Shown one piece after another: positions 36,244-43,769 of a DNA stretch of 64,000 bases. Origin of the DNA: Bordetella petrii (GTDB lineage: Bacteria > Pseudomonadota > Gammaproteobacteria > Burkholderiales > Burkholderiaceae_B). Location: the NCBI GenBank assembly GCA_017745595.1, contig WMBV01000016.1, positions 1 to 64,000 on the forward strand, read 5' to 3'. The stretch's first letter is position 1. Each line of letters begins with the position of its first letter. A model generated the notes under the pieces. The model searched no databases, was not told the origin of the DNA, and saw only the letters and a program-made list of their open reading frames with translations. The position numbers and the translations under genes are program-made.

Positions 36244-36984
36244 ATGTCCGTCGCGTTGTCGCTACGCCAGATCAAGAAATCCTACGGCGCCGTCGAAGCC
36301 CTGAAAGGCATCGACCTGGACGTGCCCGAAGGCAAGGTCATGGCCATTTGCGGCGACAACGGCGCGGGCAAGTCCACCTTGATCCGCATTATCTCGGGCG
36401 CCCAGGAGCCCAGCGGCGGGCAGCTCGGCCTGAACGGCAGCAAGGTGGTGTTCGCTTCTCCGCACGATGCGCTCGTCCAGGGCATCGCGACCATTTACCA
36501 AGACCTAGCCCTGGCGCCGCGCCTGTCCATCTGGGAAAACATCTTCATGGGCGCCGAACTGGTGCGCCGCATGGGGCCATTGCGCATCCTGGACAAGCGC
36601 CGCATGGCGCGCGAGGCGCGGGGGTATTTGCAGCGGCTGTCGGTGCCGATCGAAGACATGTCCCGGCCGGTAGAGCGCATGTCGGGCGGCCAGCGCCAGG
36701 CCGTGGCGATTGCGCGCGCGCTGCGCTGGAACGCGCGCGTCGTCATCATGGACGAGCCCACCGCGGCGCTGGGCGTGAAAGAAACCGCCCTGGTGCTGAA
36801 CCTGGTCCGCAAACTGCGCGAAGAAGGGCGCACGGTGATCCTGATCAGCCACAACATGGCCGATGTCGTGGCTCTGGCCGACCGGGTGGCCATTCTGAAG
36901 AACGGCGCCAAGGTCATCGAGCGCGATGTGGCGGGGCTGGATGCCGATGCCCTGGCGCATATGGTAATGACGGGCAAGCAGTAG
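36244..36984 (+). CDS. monosaccharide ABC transporter ATP-binding protein, single domain
   Basis: A 246-residue ATPase. Walker A is GDNGAGKST (37-45), signature MSGGQRQAVAIARAL and Walker B VVIMDEPTAALG. It is half the length of RbsA-type proteins, which carry two fused ATPase domains, so it presumably works as a homodimer, as in the FrcA/xylose-type systems. It is the last gene of the FGGY kinase/transporter operon. Confidence 0.92.
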   Translation: MSVALSLRQIKKSYGAVEALKGIDLDVPEGKVMAICGDNGAGKSTLIRIISGAQEPSGGQLGLNGSKVVFASPHDALVQGIATIYQDLALAPRLSIWENIFMGAELVRRMGPLRILDKRRMAREARGYLQRLSVPIEDMSRPVERMSGGQRQAVAIARALRWNARVVIMDEPTAALGVKETALVLNLVRKLREEGRTVILISHNMADVVALADRVAILKNGAKVIERDVAGLDADALAHMVMTGKQ

Positions 36985-37052
36985 CCTGGGCGCCAGGCGC
37001 CGCCAGCAGAGTGCTGTCCGTCGGCCTGGGCCCAGATGCGGGCATCCCGCGC

Positions 37053-37411
37053 TCAGGCGCCAAGGGAAGGCCCGGCAGCGGCCAGCCGTGCAATCATTCC
37101 CGCATCATCGAGCTTCGGCAGATTCCAGCAAGCCTGGATCAGGCTGCCTGCCTGTCCGTCGGGCAATATCGACTGAACCAGCCCGCGGAATTTCTCTTCC
37201 AGATCCGCATCGCTCATGGGATGCGCCAGCGTTCCCAGGGCCTCGGGAACGTGGCGCTCCAGGACTTCCCCGTCGCGCAGCACGATACGTACCCGCCCTT
37301 CCAGCTTGCGCATCGCGGGGTCGACCACGGCATGGACGCGCTCGCGCAGCGCCACTACTGCGGGGTCGCGTACGGCTTCCGTGCTGAACTGCGCCTCGCC
37401 GGCCGCGCCGC
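37053..37411 (-). pseudogene. C-terminal remnant of an MmgE/PrpD-family gene
   Basis: The minus-strand frame from about 37411 to the stop at 37053 encodes roughly the last 118 residues of an MmgE/PrpD protein. It contains QFSTEAVRDPAVVALRERV, VRIVLRDGEVLERHV and HPMSDADLEEKFRGLV. The same three blocks occur near the C-terminus of the intact relative at 40491-41855. Upstream of about 37411 the frame stays open to 37505 but the similarity ends. The DNA there belongs to a plus-strand gene end instead. The first three quarters of the gene are missing, so this is a truncated relic. Confidence 0.65.
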
Positions 37412-37520
37412 GCACGTCATCGGCATCCACGAGGCGGACGATCTGGAAAAGCGGTTCCTGACCGAGGCGCAGTACCGCGCCAAATATGGCGCTGGCACGG
37501 TCCACGGGGCCATCCGATGA
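37411..37520 (+). pseudogene. unidentified gene 3' remnant coupled to the amidohydrolase gene
   Basis: A plus-strand frame ends at TGA 37518-37520 with the ATGA overlap that joins genes in an operon (the amidohydrolase starts at 37517). The last approximately 36 codons read HEADDLEKRFLTEAQYR, then A-K-Y-G-A-G-T-V-H-G-A-I-R. This looks like a natural protein C-terminus rather than a shadow frame, but I cannot assign a family. Upstream of about 37411 the DNA is the opposite-strand PrpD relic, so the gene's 5' part appears to be lost. Confidence 0.4.
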
Positions 37521-38344
37521 CGCGTCGGCCTGTCACGGGCATCGACGCGCATGCCCACGTGATGAGCGTGTCGGCGCAACTGGCCAGCGAGCGCCATTCC
37601 GCGCCCCGGCGCGACGTGACCGTCCAGGAATATATCGGCCTGCTGGATACCAACGGCTTGTCGCATGGGGTCTTGACCGCGCCGAGCTTCCTGGGCACCG
37701 ACAATTCGCTGCTGCTGCAGGCGCTGGATGCGTTTCCCGGCCGGCTGGCCGGCACCGCCATTGTCGATCCCGCCACCGACGAAGCGGCCCTGGCCGACCT
37801 GCGCGGCCGCGGCGTGGCGGGAATACGCCTGAACTGGACGCGCCGCACCCATCTGCCCGACATGGACAGCGCCGAGTATGCCCGCCTGTTCAAGACGCTG
37901 AACAAGCTGCGCATGCACGTGGAACTGTTCGTTGAAGACATTCACGCGGCGCGCATCATTCCGCGCCTGCTGGACCACGGCGTGGCCGTGGTGATCGACC
38001 ATTTCGGGGCGCCCGACCCGGTCCTGGGCATCCGCGGACCGGGCTTTCAGCAGGTGCTGCGCGCGGCGGCCTCGCGGCAGGCCTGGGTGAAGCTGTCGGC
38101 GCCGTATCGGCTGGGAGGCGTGGATCCGCGCCGCTACGTAGATGCCCTGCTGCAGTCGGGCGGGCCGGAACAGCTGATGTGGGGCAGCGATTTTCCCTGG
38201 GTCAGCCACGAAGATTACCTGGGCGGGCCGACCTTCCAGGGCTGCCTGCAATGGCTGGCGCAGTGGGTGCCCGACGCGGCCGCGCGCAGCGTCATTCTTT
38301 GCGATACGCCGGCAAGGGTGTTTGGATTTCGCGCCGCCGGCTGA
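37517..38344 (+). CDS. amidohydrolase-2 family metal-dependent hydrolase
   Basis: A 275-residue TIM-barrel hydrolase. The metal motif H12-x-H14 in GIDAHAHVM, a further His in VVIDHFGAP and the catalytic Asp in MWGSDFPW are visible. The family includes 2-pyrone-4,6-dicarboxylate lactonases, 4-sulfomuconolactone hydrolases and ACMSD-type decarboxylases; length and the D-F-P-W motif favour the lactonase branch, but the substrate is uncertain. The ATG overlaps the stop of a truncated upstream gene. It converges on a LysR gene. Confidence 0.85.
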   Translation: MTRRPVTGIDAHAHVMSVSAQLASERHSAPRRDVTVQEYIGLLDTNGLSHGVLTAPSFLGTDNSLLLQALDAFPGRLAGTAIVDPATDEAALADLRGRGVAGIRLNWTRRTHLPDMDSAEYARLFKTLNKLRMHVELFVEDIHAARIIPRLLDHGVAVVIDHFGAPDPVLGIRGPGFQQVLRAAASRQAWVKLSAPYRLGGVDPRRYVDALLQSGGPEQLMWGSDFPWVSHEDYLGGPTFQGCLQWLAQWVPDAAARSVILCDTPARVFGFRAAG

Positions 38345-38389
38345 GGCCGCGCGCGGGCCGCGATCCGGCCGCGTGGCAGCCCGCCCGCC

Positions 38390-39304
38390 TCAGCGCGTGT
38401 CCGGCTCGTTGGCGCCGTCCGCCGCCAGGGCCTCGATCAGCGCCGTTGCCGCCGGGGTCAGCGCGGCCATGTCGCGCACCCCGATGCACAGTTCCCGGCT
38501 GGCCCAGGCATTGGCCAGCGGCACGATGGCGATGTGCATGGTGCGCGCCTGCCGGAGCGCGGCCGAATGCGGGACAGCCGCGATGCCCACGCCCGACTCG
38601 ACCAGGCCGCATACCGCCGCAAAACTGTTGGCCTGGATGCGCAGCCGCATCGGGATGCCCTCGGCGGCCGCCTTGCGCAGCATGAACACCTGCAGCGGCG
38701 CGTGTTCGGGCATGCCCACGTAGTCGTATTGCAGCGTCGCGGCGAATTCGACGCTGTCGAGGCCGGCCAGCGGATGTTCGCCGGGCGTTACCAGGACCAG
38801 CCGCTCGGTGCGGTAGGCACGGCAGATCAGTGATTCGTCGGGGACGTCGGTGGCCAGGATGCCGATATCGGCGGCGCCCTGTTTCAGGGCCCGGGCGATT
38901 TCACCCGATGGCCGTTCGTGCAGATCGATATTCATGCGGGGGTGGGCCAGCAGGAATTTCTCGATCACCGACGGAATGGTGTCGCCCATCGACAAGGTAT
39001 TGACGAACAAACGGATACAGCCGTCCAGGCTACCGGCCTGCGAGCGCAGCGTTTCGTTCAGATGGTGCAGCTCTTCCAGTACCGTGCGGGCGTGGCGTAC
39101 GAAATTGCGGCCCGCGGTGGTGGGCACCAGCCCCTGGGTGGTGCGATAGAACAACTGGGTTGCCAGCGATTCCTGCACCTTCTTCAAGCGCGCGCTGGCG
39201 GCCGGGGCCGACATGTGCGAACGCTCGGCGCCGCGCGTCAGGCTGGCCGTGTCGACAACGTTGACGATCAGTCGCAGATCGGTAAGGTCGTAGTCGAAAC
39301 GCAT
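38390..39304 (-). CDS. LysR-type transcriptional regulator
   Basis: A 304-residue LTTR. The HTH is at about 6-65 (LRLIVNVVDTASLTRGAERS, then M-S-A-P-A-A-S-A-R-L-K-K-V-Q), and the substrate-binding domain runs from about 90 to 295. It is divergent from the Bug/PrpD/amidase operon at 39515, with a 210-bp intergenic region, and is therefore the probable regulator of 39515-43481. Confidence 0.92.
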   Translation of the reverse strand: MRFDYDLTDLRLIVNVVDTASLTRGAERSHMSAPAASARLKKVQESLATQLFYRTTQGLVPTTAGRNFVRHARTVLEELHHLNETLRSQAGSLDGCIRLFVNTLSMGDTIPSVIEKFLLAHPRMNIDLHERPSGEIARALKQGAADIGILATDVPDESLICRAYRTERLVLVTPGEHPLAGLDSVEFAATLQYDYVGMPEHAPLQVFMLRKAAAEGIPMRLRIQANSFAAVCGLVESGVGIAAVPHSAALRQARTMHIAIVPLANAWASRELCIGVRDMAALTPAATALIEALAADGANEPDTR

Positions 39305-39514
39305 GGTGCTTGGGCGGGTCCGTGAAAAAAGGATGGAACAAAGGCCCGGGGGCGGGCAGCCGGTCGGGCCATGTTACTTGCATGGCCGCCCGGCGGACAA
39401 CGGCTGGCGGGCATCTTAAGCATTGGTGAACTGCCTGGCCACAGAAAACAAATTGCCCCGGCCGCCGATCGCGGCGAAGCTTGCCGCGTGCTGTATTCAG
39501 ACCGGAGACTCAAT

Positions 39515-40483
39515 ATGAAAAAAACTACACGCCTGTTTGCCACGCTTCTTTCCGCCGGCGCCCTGCTTGCGACGGACGCCGCGCTGGCTCAGGGTTATCC
39601 CGAAAAAGCCGTGACCATTGTCGTGCCGTATGCGGCGGGCGGCGGGGCCGATATTCTGGCCCGCCTGCTGAGCCAGAAGCTGGGGCCGATCTGGGGCCAG
39701 CCCGTGGTGGTGGAAAACCGCCCCGGCGCCGGCGGATCGGTAGGGTCTGCGCATGCCTCCCGGGCCGCGCCGGATGGGTACACGCTGCTGATGGCTTCGC
39801 CCAGCCACACCATCAACGCGTCGCTGTACAAGAGTCTGCCGTTTGATGCCGTGAAGGATTTCGATCCGGCGGTGCTGGTGGCATCCGGCCCGCTGGCGCT
39901 GGTGGTGCCAGCGCAGGGCAGCATCCAGACGCTGGACGATTTCGTAAAGCAGGTGAAAGAGCCCGGAGCCATCAATTTTGCGTCGGCCGGCGTGGGCAGC
40001 TCGCCGCATCTGGCGGGGGAACTGTTCAATCAGATGGCGCACGCGAAGATGACCCATATCCCCTACAAGGGCACGGCGCCGGCCTTGACCGACTTGCTGG
40101 CCGACCGGGTGCAGGTGATGTTCGCGCCGGTGCCCACGGTGATGCCGCACCTCAAGAGCGGCGCCTTGAAGGTCCTGGCGGTAACGTCGCTGGAACCTTT
40201 TGCCGCGTTGCCTGGCGTGCCGGCATTGGCCCAGCGGTTTCCGGGCTACGAAGTGCTGCAGTGGTGGGGCCTGGTGGCACCGGCAGGCACACCTCCCGCA
40301 GTGCTCGGAAAATTGAATACCGACGTGGCCACCGTGCTGCGCAGTCCCGACGTGCAGGAACGGCTGGCAGCGCTTGGCGCTGTGGCGGGCGGCCAGCCGG
40401 CCAGCCAGTTTGGCGACCTGATCAAGGGCGAGATTCCCAAATGGGCCGAAGTCATCAAAGCGGCCAACGTACAGCCGGAGTAA
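39515..40483 (+). CDS. Bug-family (TctC) periplasmic solute receptor
   Basis: A 322-residue receptor. The leader MKKTTRLFATLLSAGALLA ends near ALAQ, followed by YPEKAVTIVVPYAAGGGAD, APDGYTLLMASPS and LVAPAGTPP. I start at ATG 39515 (CCGGAGA upstream) rather than at the in-frame 39371. It is the first gene of an operon with an MmgE/PrpD protein, a small subunit and an amidase, so the ligand is probably an acid or amide that these enzymes process. Confidence 0.92.
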   Translation: MKKTTRLFATLLSAGALLATDAALAQGYPEKAVTIVVPYAAGGGADILARLLSQKLGPIWGQPVVVENRPGAGGSVGSAHASRAAPDGYTLLMASPSHTINASLYKSLPFDAVKDFDPAVLVASGPLALVVPAQGSIQTLDDFVKQVKEPGAINFASAGVGSSPHLAGELFNQMAHAKMTHIPYKGTAPALTDLLADRVQVMFAPVPTVMPHLKSGALKVLAVTSLEPFAALPGVPALAQRFPGYEVLQWWGLVAPAGTPPAVLGKLNTDVATVLRSPDVQERLAALGAVAGGQPASQFGDLIKGEIPKWAEVIKAANVQPE

Positions 40484-40490
40484 ACACAGC

Positions 40491-41855
40491 ATGCGTATCA
40501 CCCGCGAGCTTGCAGAATTCGTGGTAACAACGCCATCGGCATCGATCCCTGCCGAGGTGCGGCAGCACACGGTCCGGACCATGGTTAACTGGGTCGCCTG
40601 CGCCCTGGGCGGGGCGCACGACCCTACCGTGCTGGCGGCGCGCAATGCCCTGCAGCCTTTCATGGGCCCCCCGCGGGCCACCCTGATCGGCCATGCGGGC
40701 AAGGTCGATGCCTTGCATGGGGCATTGCTCAATGGCATCAGCTCGCATGTGCTGGACTTCGACGACACGCACCTGGAAACGCTGGTGCATCCCAGCGGCC
40801 CGGTGCTGGCCGCGTTGCTGGCGCTGGCGCAGCAACGTCCGATTGCTGGCCGGGATTTCATCGATGCCGCCGTGCTGGGCATCGAGGCCGAATGCCGCAT
40901 TGCACTGGGGCTGGGCAAGGCGCACTACGATGCCGGCTGGCACGTGACGGGCACCGCCGGCGTCTGCGGCGCAGCCGTCGCGGCCGGCCGTGCGCTGGGA
41001 CTGGATGCGCGCGGCATGGCATGGGCGCTGGGCACCGCTGCAACCCAGGCGGCCGGGTTGCGCGAGATGTTCGGTTCGATGTGCAAGAGCCTGCATGCCG
41101 GCCGGGCCGCGCAGAATGGCCTGTCGGCGGCGCTGATGGCGCAGGCCGGCTTTAGCAGTTCGGAACAAGCCCTCGAGGCGCCGCGCGGCATGGCCCGCGT
41201 TATGTCCAGCCAGCCCGACCTGCCACGCATCCTGCAGGACCTGGGAACCGTGTGGGAAACCCTGGCCAATACTTTCAAGCCCTACGCGTGCGGGCTGGTC
41301 ATCCATCCGGTGATCGACGCGTGCCGCGACGTCGCCGGCCAGGGGGTGGCTGCGCAGGCCATTGCCGAGGTGGTGCTGCATGTGCACCCGCTGGTGGTCG
41401 AGCTGACGGGGAAGCCTTCGCCCACCACCGGGCTGGAAGCGAAGTTCAGCGTCTTCCACTGCGCCGCTGCCACGCTGATCGACGGCGCCAGCCGGCATTC
41501 GCATTTCTCCGAAGCATGTGTGGCCGACCCGCGCATGGCGGCCTTGCGCGACCGGGTGCGAGTACAAGTGCAAGAGGGTATGCGTCCGGACGAGGCGCGC
41601 GTGGTGGTGATACTGCGCGACGGCACTCGCCGCGAAGCGTATGTGGCCCATGCCCTGGGCAGTATCCAGCGGCCGATGTCGGAAGATGATTTGTCCGAGA
41701 AGTTCCGGGCCCTGGCCGCCGAGTCGTTGCCTGCAGACCGCATCGATACGGTGCTGCGGCAATGCTGGGCCGTCGATGCCTGCCCCGACGTCGCCGCCTT
41801 GGCCGATGCCTTGGCGGGCACGGACCGCCGGCACAGCAGCCGAGATGCCGCATGA
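40491..41855 (+). CDS. MmgE/PrpD family protein
   Basis: A 454-residue all-helical MmgE/PrpD protein. HTVRTMVNWVACALGG near the N-terminus, GISSHVLDFDDTH with paired Asp in the active-site region, GTAATQAAGLREMFGSMCKS and FKPYACGLVIHPVIDA are family landmarks. Known members are 2-methylcitrate dehydratase, cis-aconitate decarboxylase and iminodisuccinate epimerase; many Bordetella-type paralogues are uncharacterised. It begins 7 bp after the Bug gene and overlaps the next gene by four bases (ATGA). A truncated relative lies at 37053-37411. Confidence 0.9.
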   Translation: MRITRELAEFVVTTPSASIPAEVRQHTVRTMVNWVACALGGAHDPTVLAARNALQPFMGPPRATLIGHAGKVDALHGALLNGISSHVLDFDDTHLETLVHPSGPVLAALLALAQQRPIAGRDFIDAAVLGIEAECRIALGLGKAHYDAGWHVTGTAGVCGAAVAAGRALGLDARGMAWALGTAATQAAGLREMFGSMCKSLHAGRAAQNGLSAALMAQAGFSSSEQALEAPRGMARVMSSQPDLPRILQDLGTVWETLANTFKPYACGLVIHPVIDACRDVAGQGVAAQAIAEVVLHVHPLVVELTGKPSPTTGLEAKFSVFHCAAATLIDGASRHSHFSEACVADPRMAALRDRVRVQVQEGMRPDEARVVVILRDGTRREAYVAHALGSIQRPMSEDDLSEKFRALAAESLPADRIDTVLRQCWAVDACPDVAALADALAGTDRRHSSRDAA

Positions 41856-42073
41856 CCGGCAAAGCCCCGGGCCTGGACGAACTGGTCGCGGCCGCGTGGC
41901 CGCAGGCCAGCCTGGTCGATGCGCGCCGCATGGCCGAACTGGTCGGCGAAGTGCGCATCATCGCGCAGGCGGCGCGGCGCGCGGCGCACGGCAATGCGTT
42001 CAACGACGAACCCAGCCGCTACGCTGCCGTGCTGCACAGCCTGGCCGAACCGGATGGGGCTGGCGATGCCTGA
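41852..42073 (+). CDS. small AtzG/GatC-like amidase subunit
   Basis: A 73-residue helical protein, start overlapping the PrpD stop (ATGA) and end overlapping the amidase start by eight bases. The pattern LDELVAAAWPQASLVDARRM, then an Ala/Arg-rich helix and a C-terminal E-P-S-R-Y-A-A-V-L resembles the small AtzG-type (DUF4089) and GatC-type subunits that wrap around GatA-like amidases. Such proteins stabilise the large subunit. The assignment is from size, helicity and coupling to the amidase gene; sequence resemblance is modest. Confidence 0.55.
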   Translation: MTGKAPGLDELVAAAWPQASLVDARRMAELVGEVRIIAQAARRAAHGNAFNDEPSRYAAVLHSLAEPDGAGDA

Positions 42074-43481
42074 CCTGCCGCCATTGCTGGGCATGGATCT
42101 GTGCGAGGCGGCCCGGCGCATCCGCGACCGCGAAGTGTCGTCTGAAGCGTTGACGCGGCTGGCCCTTCAGCGTGCGCGCGCGGTGCAGCCAACAGTGAAC
42201 TGCTTTATCGCCATCGACGAGCAACAGGCGCTGCAAGACGCCTGCGCGGCCGACCAGGCCGTGGCGCGGGGCGATACGCTGGGCGCGCTGCATGGCGTGC
42301 CGCTGGCGCACAAAGACATGTTCTATCGCGCCGGGCACATCACCACCGGCGGCAGCAAGCTGCTGGCCGGGTATCGGCCAGCCATTACCGCCACGGTTGC
42401 ACGGCGGCTGCAAGAGGCCGGCGCCATCTGGCTGGGTGCGTTGCACATGGCCGAATTCGCGGCCAACCCGATCGGGCAGAACGCGTCGTACGGCGATTGC
42501 CGCAACGCCTGGGATCCAGCGCGGATCAGCGGAGGGTCTTCCAGCGGCTCGGCGGTCGCCGTGGCGCTGCGGGCCTGCTACGGTTCGCTGGGGTCCGACA
42601 CCGGCGGGTCGATACGCATGCCGGCTGCCCTGAATGGCGTCGTCGGGCTGCGCCCCACCTACGGCCGCGTCAGCCGCTATGGAATCCTGCCGCGCACCTG
42701 GAGCATGGATGCCGTCGGCCCCCTGGCACGGACTGCCAGAGACTGCGCGCGGCTGCTCGGCGTCATCGCCGGGGCGGATCCGCAGGACGCGACCGCGAGT
42801 TCACTGCCGGTTCCCGACTACGAAAAGCAACTGACCGGCAATATCGAAGGGCTGCGCATCGCGGTGCCGGCCAACTATTTCCAAGACGAAACGACCTTCG
42901 AAGTACAGCAGGGCCTGGCGCGCAGCCGGCGTGTGCTGGCCGGGCTGGGCGCGCGGATTGTCGAGGTGTCGGTGCCGGACCCCGCCCAGCTGTACCAGTT
43001 GGGCAACCTGATCAGCCAGGTCGAGGCGGCCGCCATCCATGCCGACCTTGTGCAGCGTACCGGCGAGGAGTATCCGCTGGTGTTGAAGACCCGCATGCAA
43101 TCCGGGGCATACGTGTCGGCGGTCGACTATCTGGGGGCCTTGTCGGCACGGGCGCGCCTGGCGCAGGAATTCTGCGGCGCGGTGTTTGCGTGCGCGGACG
43201 TGCTGCACGTACCGGTCATCGGCATGGCCGCGCCCACGCTGGAAGAAGTGTCTCCAGCGGTGCCGTCCGACGTGTTTCCGTTGCTGGCGCGCACGGCGCG
43301 CTGCACACGTCCGTTCAGCACATTGGGCATGCCGGCGCTTGCGGTGCCCGCGGGTTTTACCCCGCAAGGACTGCCCATCGCCTTCCAGCTGGTGGGCCGG
43401 CCGTTTTCCGAAGGCCTGTTGTTGCGGGTGGCCGACGCCTATCAGCAGGCCACCGACTGGCACACTCGGGCACCGCATTAA
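42066..43481 (+). CDS. amidase-signature family amidase (AtzE/GatA-like)
   Basis: A 471-residue amidase. The Ser-cisSer-Lys triad is visible as K83 in LAHKDMF, the GGSSSGS loop at 156-162 and S182 in GSDTGGSIR. TLGALHGVPLAHKD and GLPIAFQLVGRPF are signature blocks. Start ATG 42066 follows the overlapping small-subunit gene; the in-frame 41919 start lies within that gene. It would hydrolyse an amide or carboxybiuret-like compound. With the PrpD protein and the Bug receptor it forms a four-gene catabolic operon, probably controlled by the LysR at 38390. Confidence 0.92.
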   Translation: MPDLPPLLGMDLCEAARRIRDREVSSEALTRLALQRARAVQPTVNCFIAIDEQQALQDACAADQAVARGDTLGALHGVPLAHKDMFYRAGHITTGGSKLLAGYRPAITATVARRLQEAGAIWLGALHMAEFAANPIGQNASYGDCRNAWDPARISGGSSSGSAVAVALRACYGSLGSDTGGSIRMPAALNGVVGLRPTYGRVSRYGILPRTWSMDAVGPLARTARDCARLLGVIAGADPQDATASSLPVPDYEKQLTGNIEGLRIAVPANYFQDETTFEVQQGLARSRRVLAGLGARIVEVSVPDPAQLYQLGNLISQVEAAAIHADLVQRTGEEYPLVLKTRMQSGAYVSAVDYLGALSARARLAQEFCGAVFACADVLHVPVIGMAAPTLEEVSPAVPSDVFPLLARTARCTRPFSTLGMPALAVPAGFTPQGLPIAFQLVGRPFSEGLLLRVADAYQQATDWHTRAPH

Positions 43482-43539
43482 TGCGCCTGGCCGCCATGGC
43501 CCTGCCTTGAGACGCACAGCCGGGTCTTGTCCGGATTGC

Positions 43540-43572
43540 CAGGAGTCTGACACCTTCGGAGTCAGACTCCTG
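43540..43572. repeat. short palindromic repeat (copy 6, degenerate)
   Basis: CAGGAGTCTGAC (43540-43551) pairs with GTCAGACTCCTG (43561-43572) around a 9-base loop, a variant of the repeat family with GAGTCTGAC arms. It lies in the 288-bp space after the amidase gene and could end that operon's transcript, although no T-run follows. Confidence 0.75.
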
Positions 43573-43679
43573 CAACATCATCACGTAGCTGGCCTGGATG
43601 CCGACAGCCTGGCCCATATGGCGATGACCGGCCGGGAATAATCCCGCGCATCTTGGGGTAAACCCCCGTAAGAGTTGGC

Positions 43680-43708
43680 TTGACCATCGCCTCCATTGCG
43701 AGGATATT
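43680..43708 (+). promoter_or_regulatory. sigma-70 promoter of the D-amino-acid/peptide gene cluster
   Basis: TTGACC (43680-43685), a 17-base spacer and GATATT (43703-43708) form a good housekeeping promoter facing the FAD oxidoreductase gene. Start of transcription would be near 43715, leaving a leader of about 55 bases. The -10 box is the left edge of a 40-bp dyad. Confidence 0.6.
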
Positions 43709-43742
43709 TTCGTTTTCGAGAATTCTCATATTCGAAAATATC
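43703..43742. promoter_or_regulatory. 40-bp nested dyad, candidate operator
   Basis: Outer arms GATATTTTCG (43703-43712) and CGAAAATATC (43733-43742) are exact inverted repeats. The centre GAGAATTCTC (43718-43727) is a perfect palindrome on the same axis; only the five bases between each pair mismatch. The dyad covers the -10 box and the expected start site, the classical place for a repressor. The XRE-cupin regulator at 54720 is the obvious candidate protein. A hairpin in the mRNA leader is an alternative. Confidence 0.65.
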
Positions 43743-43769
43743 GGCCGTTGGGCAAAAGGATGGCGTTTC

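Noticed and set aside
37417-37941. Minus-strand frame as the missing N-terminal part of the PrpD remnant
   Set aside because: It is the reverse shadow of the amidohydrolase gene and has no PrpD-like motif, so the PrpD gene is truncated, not frameshifted.
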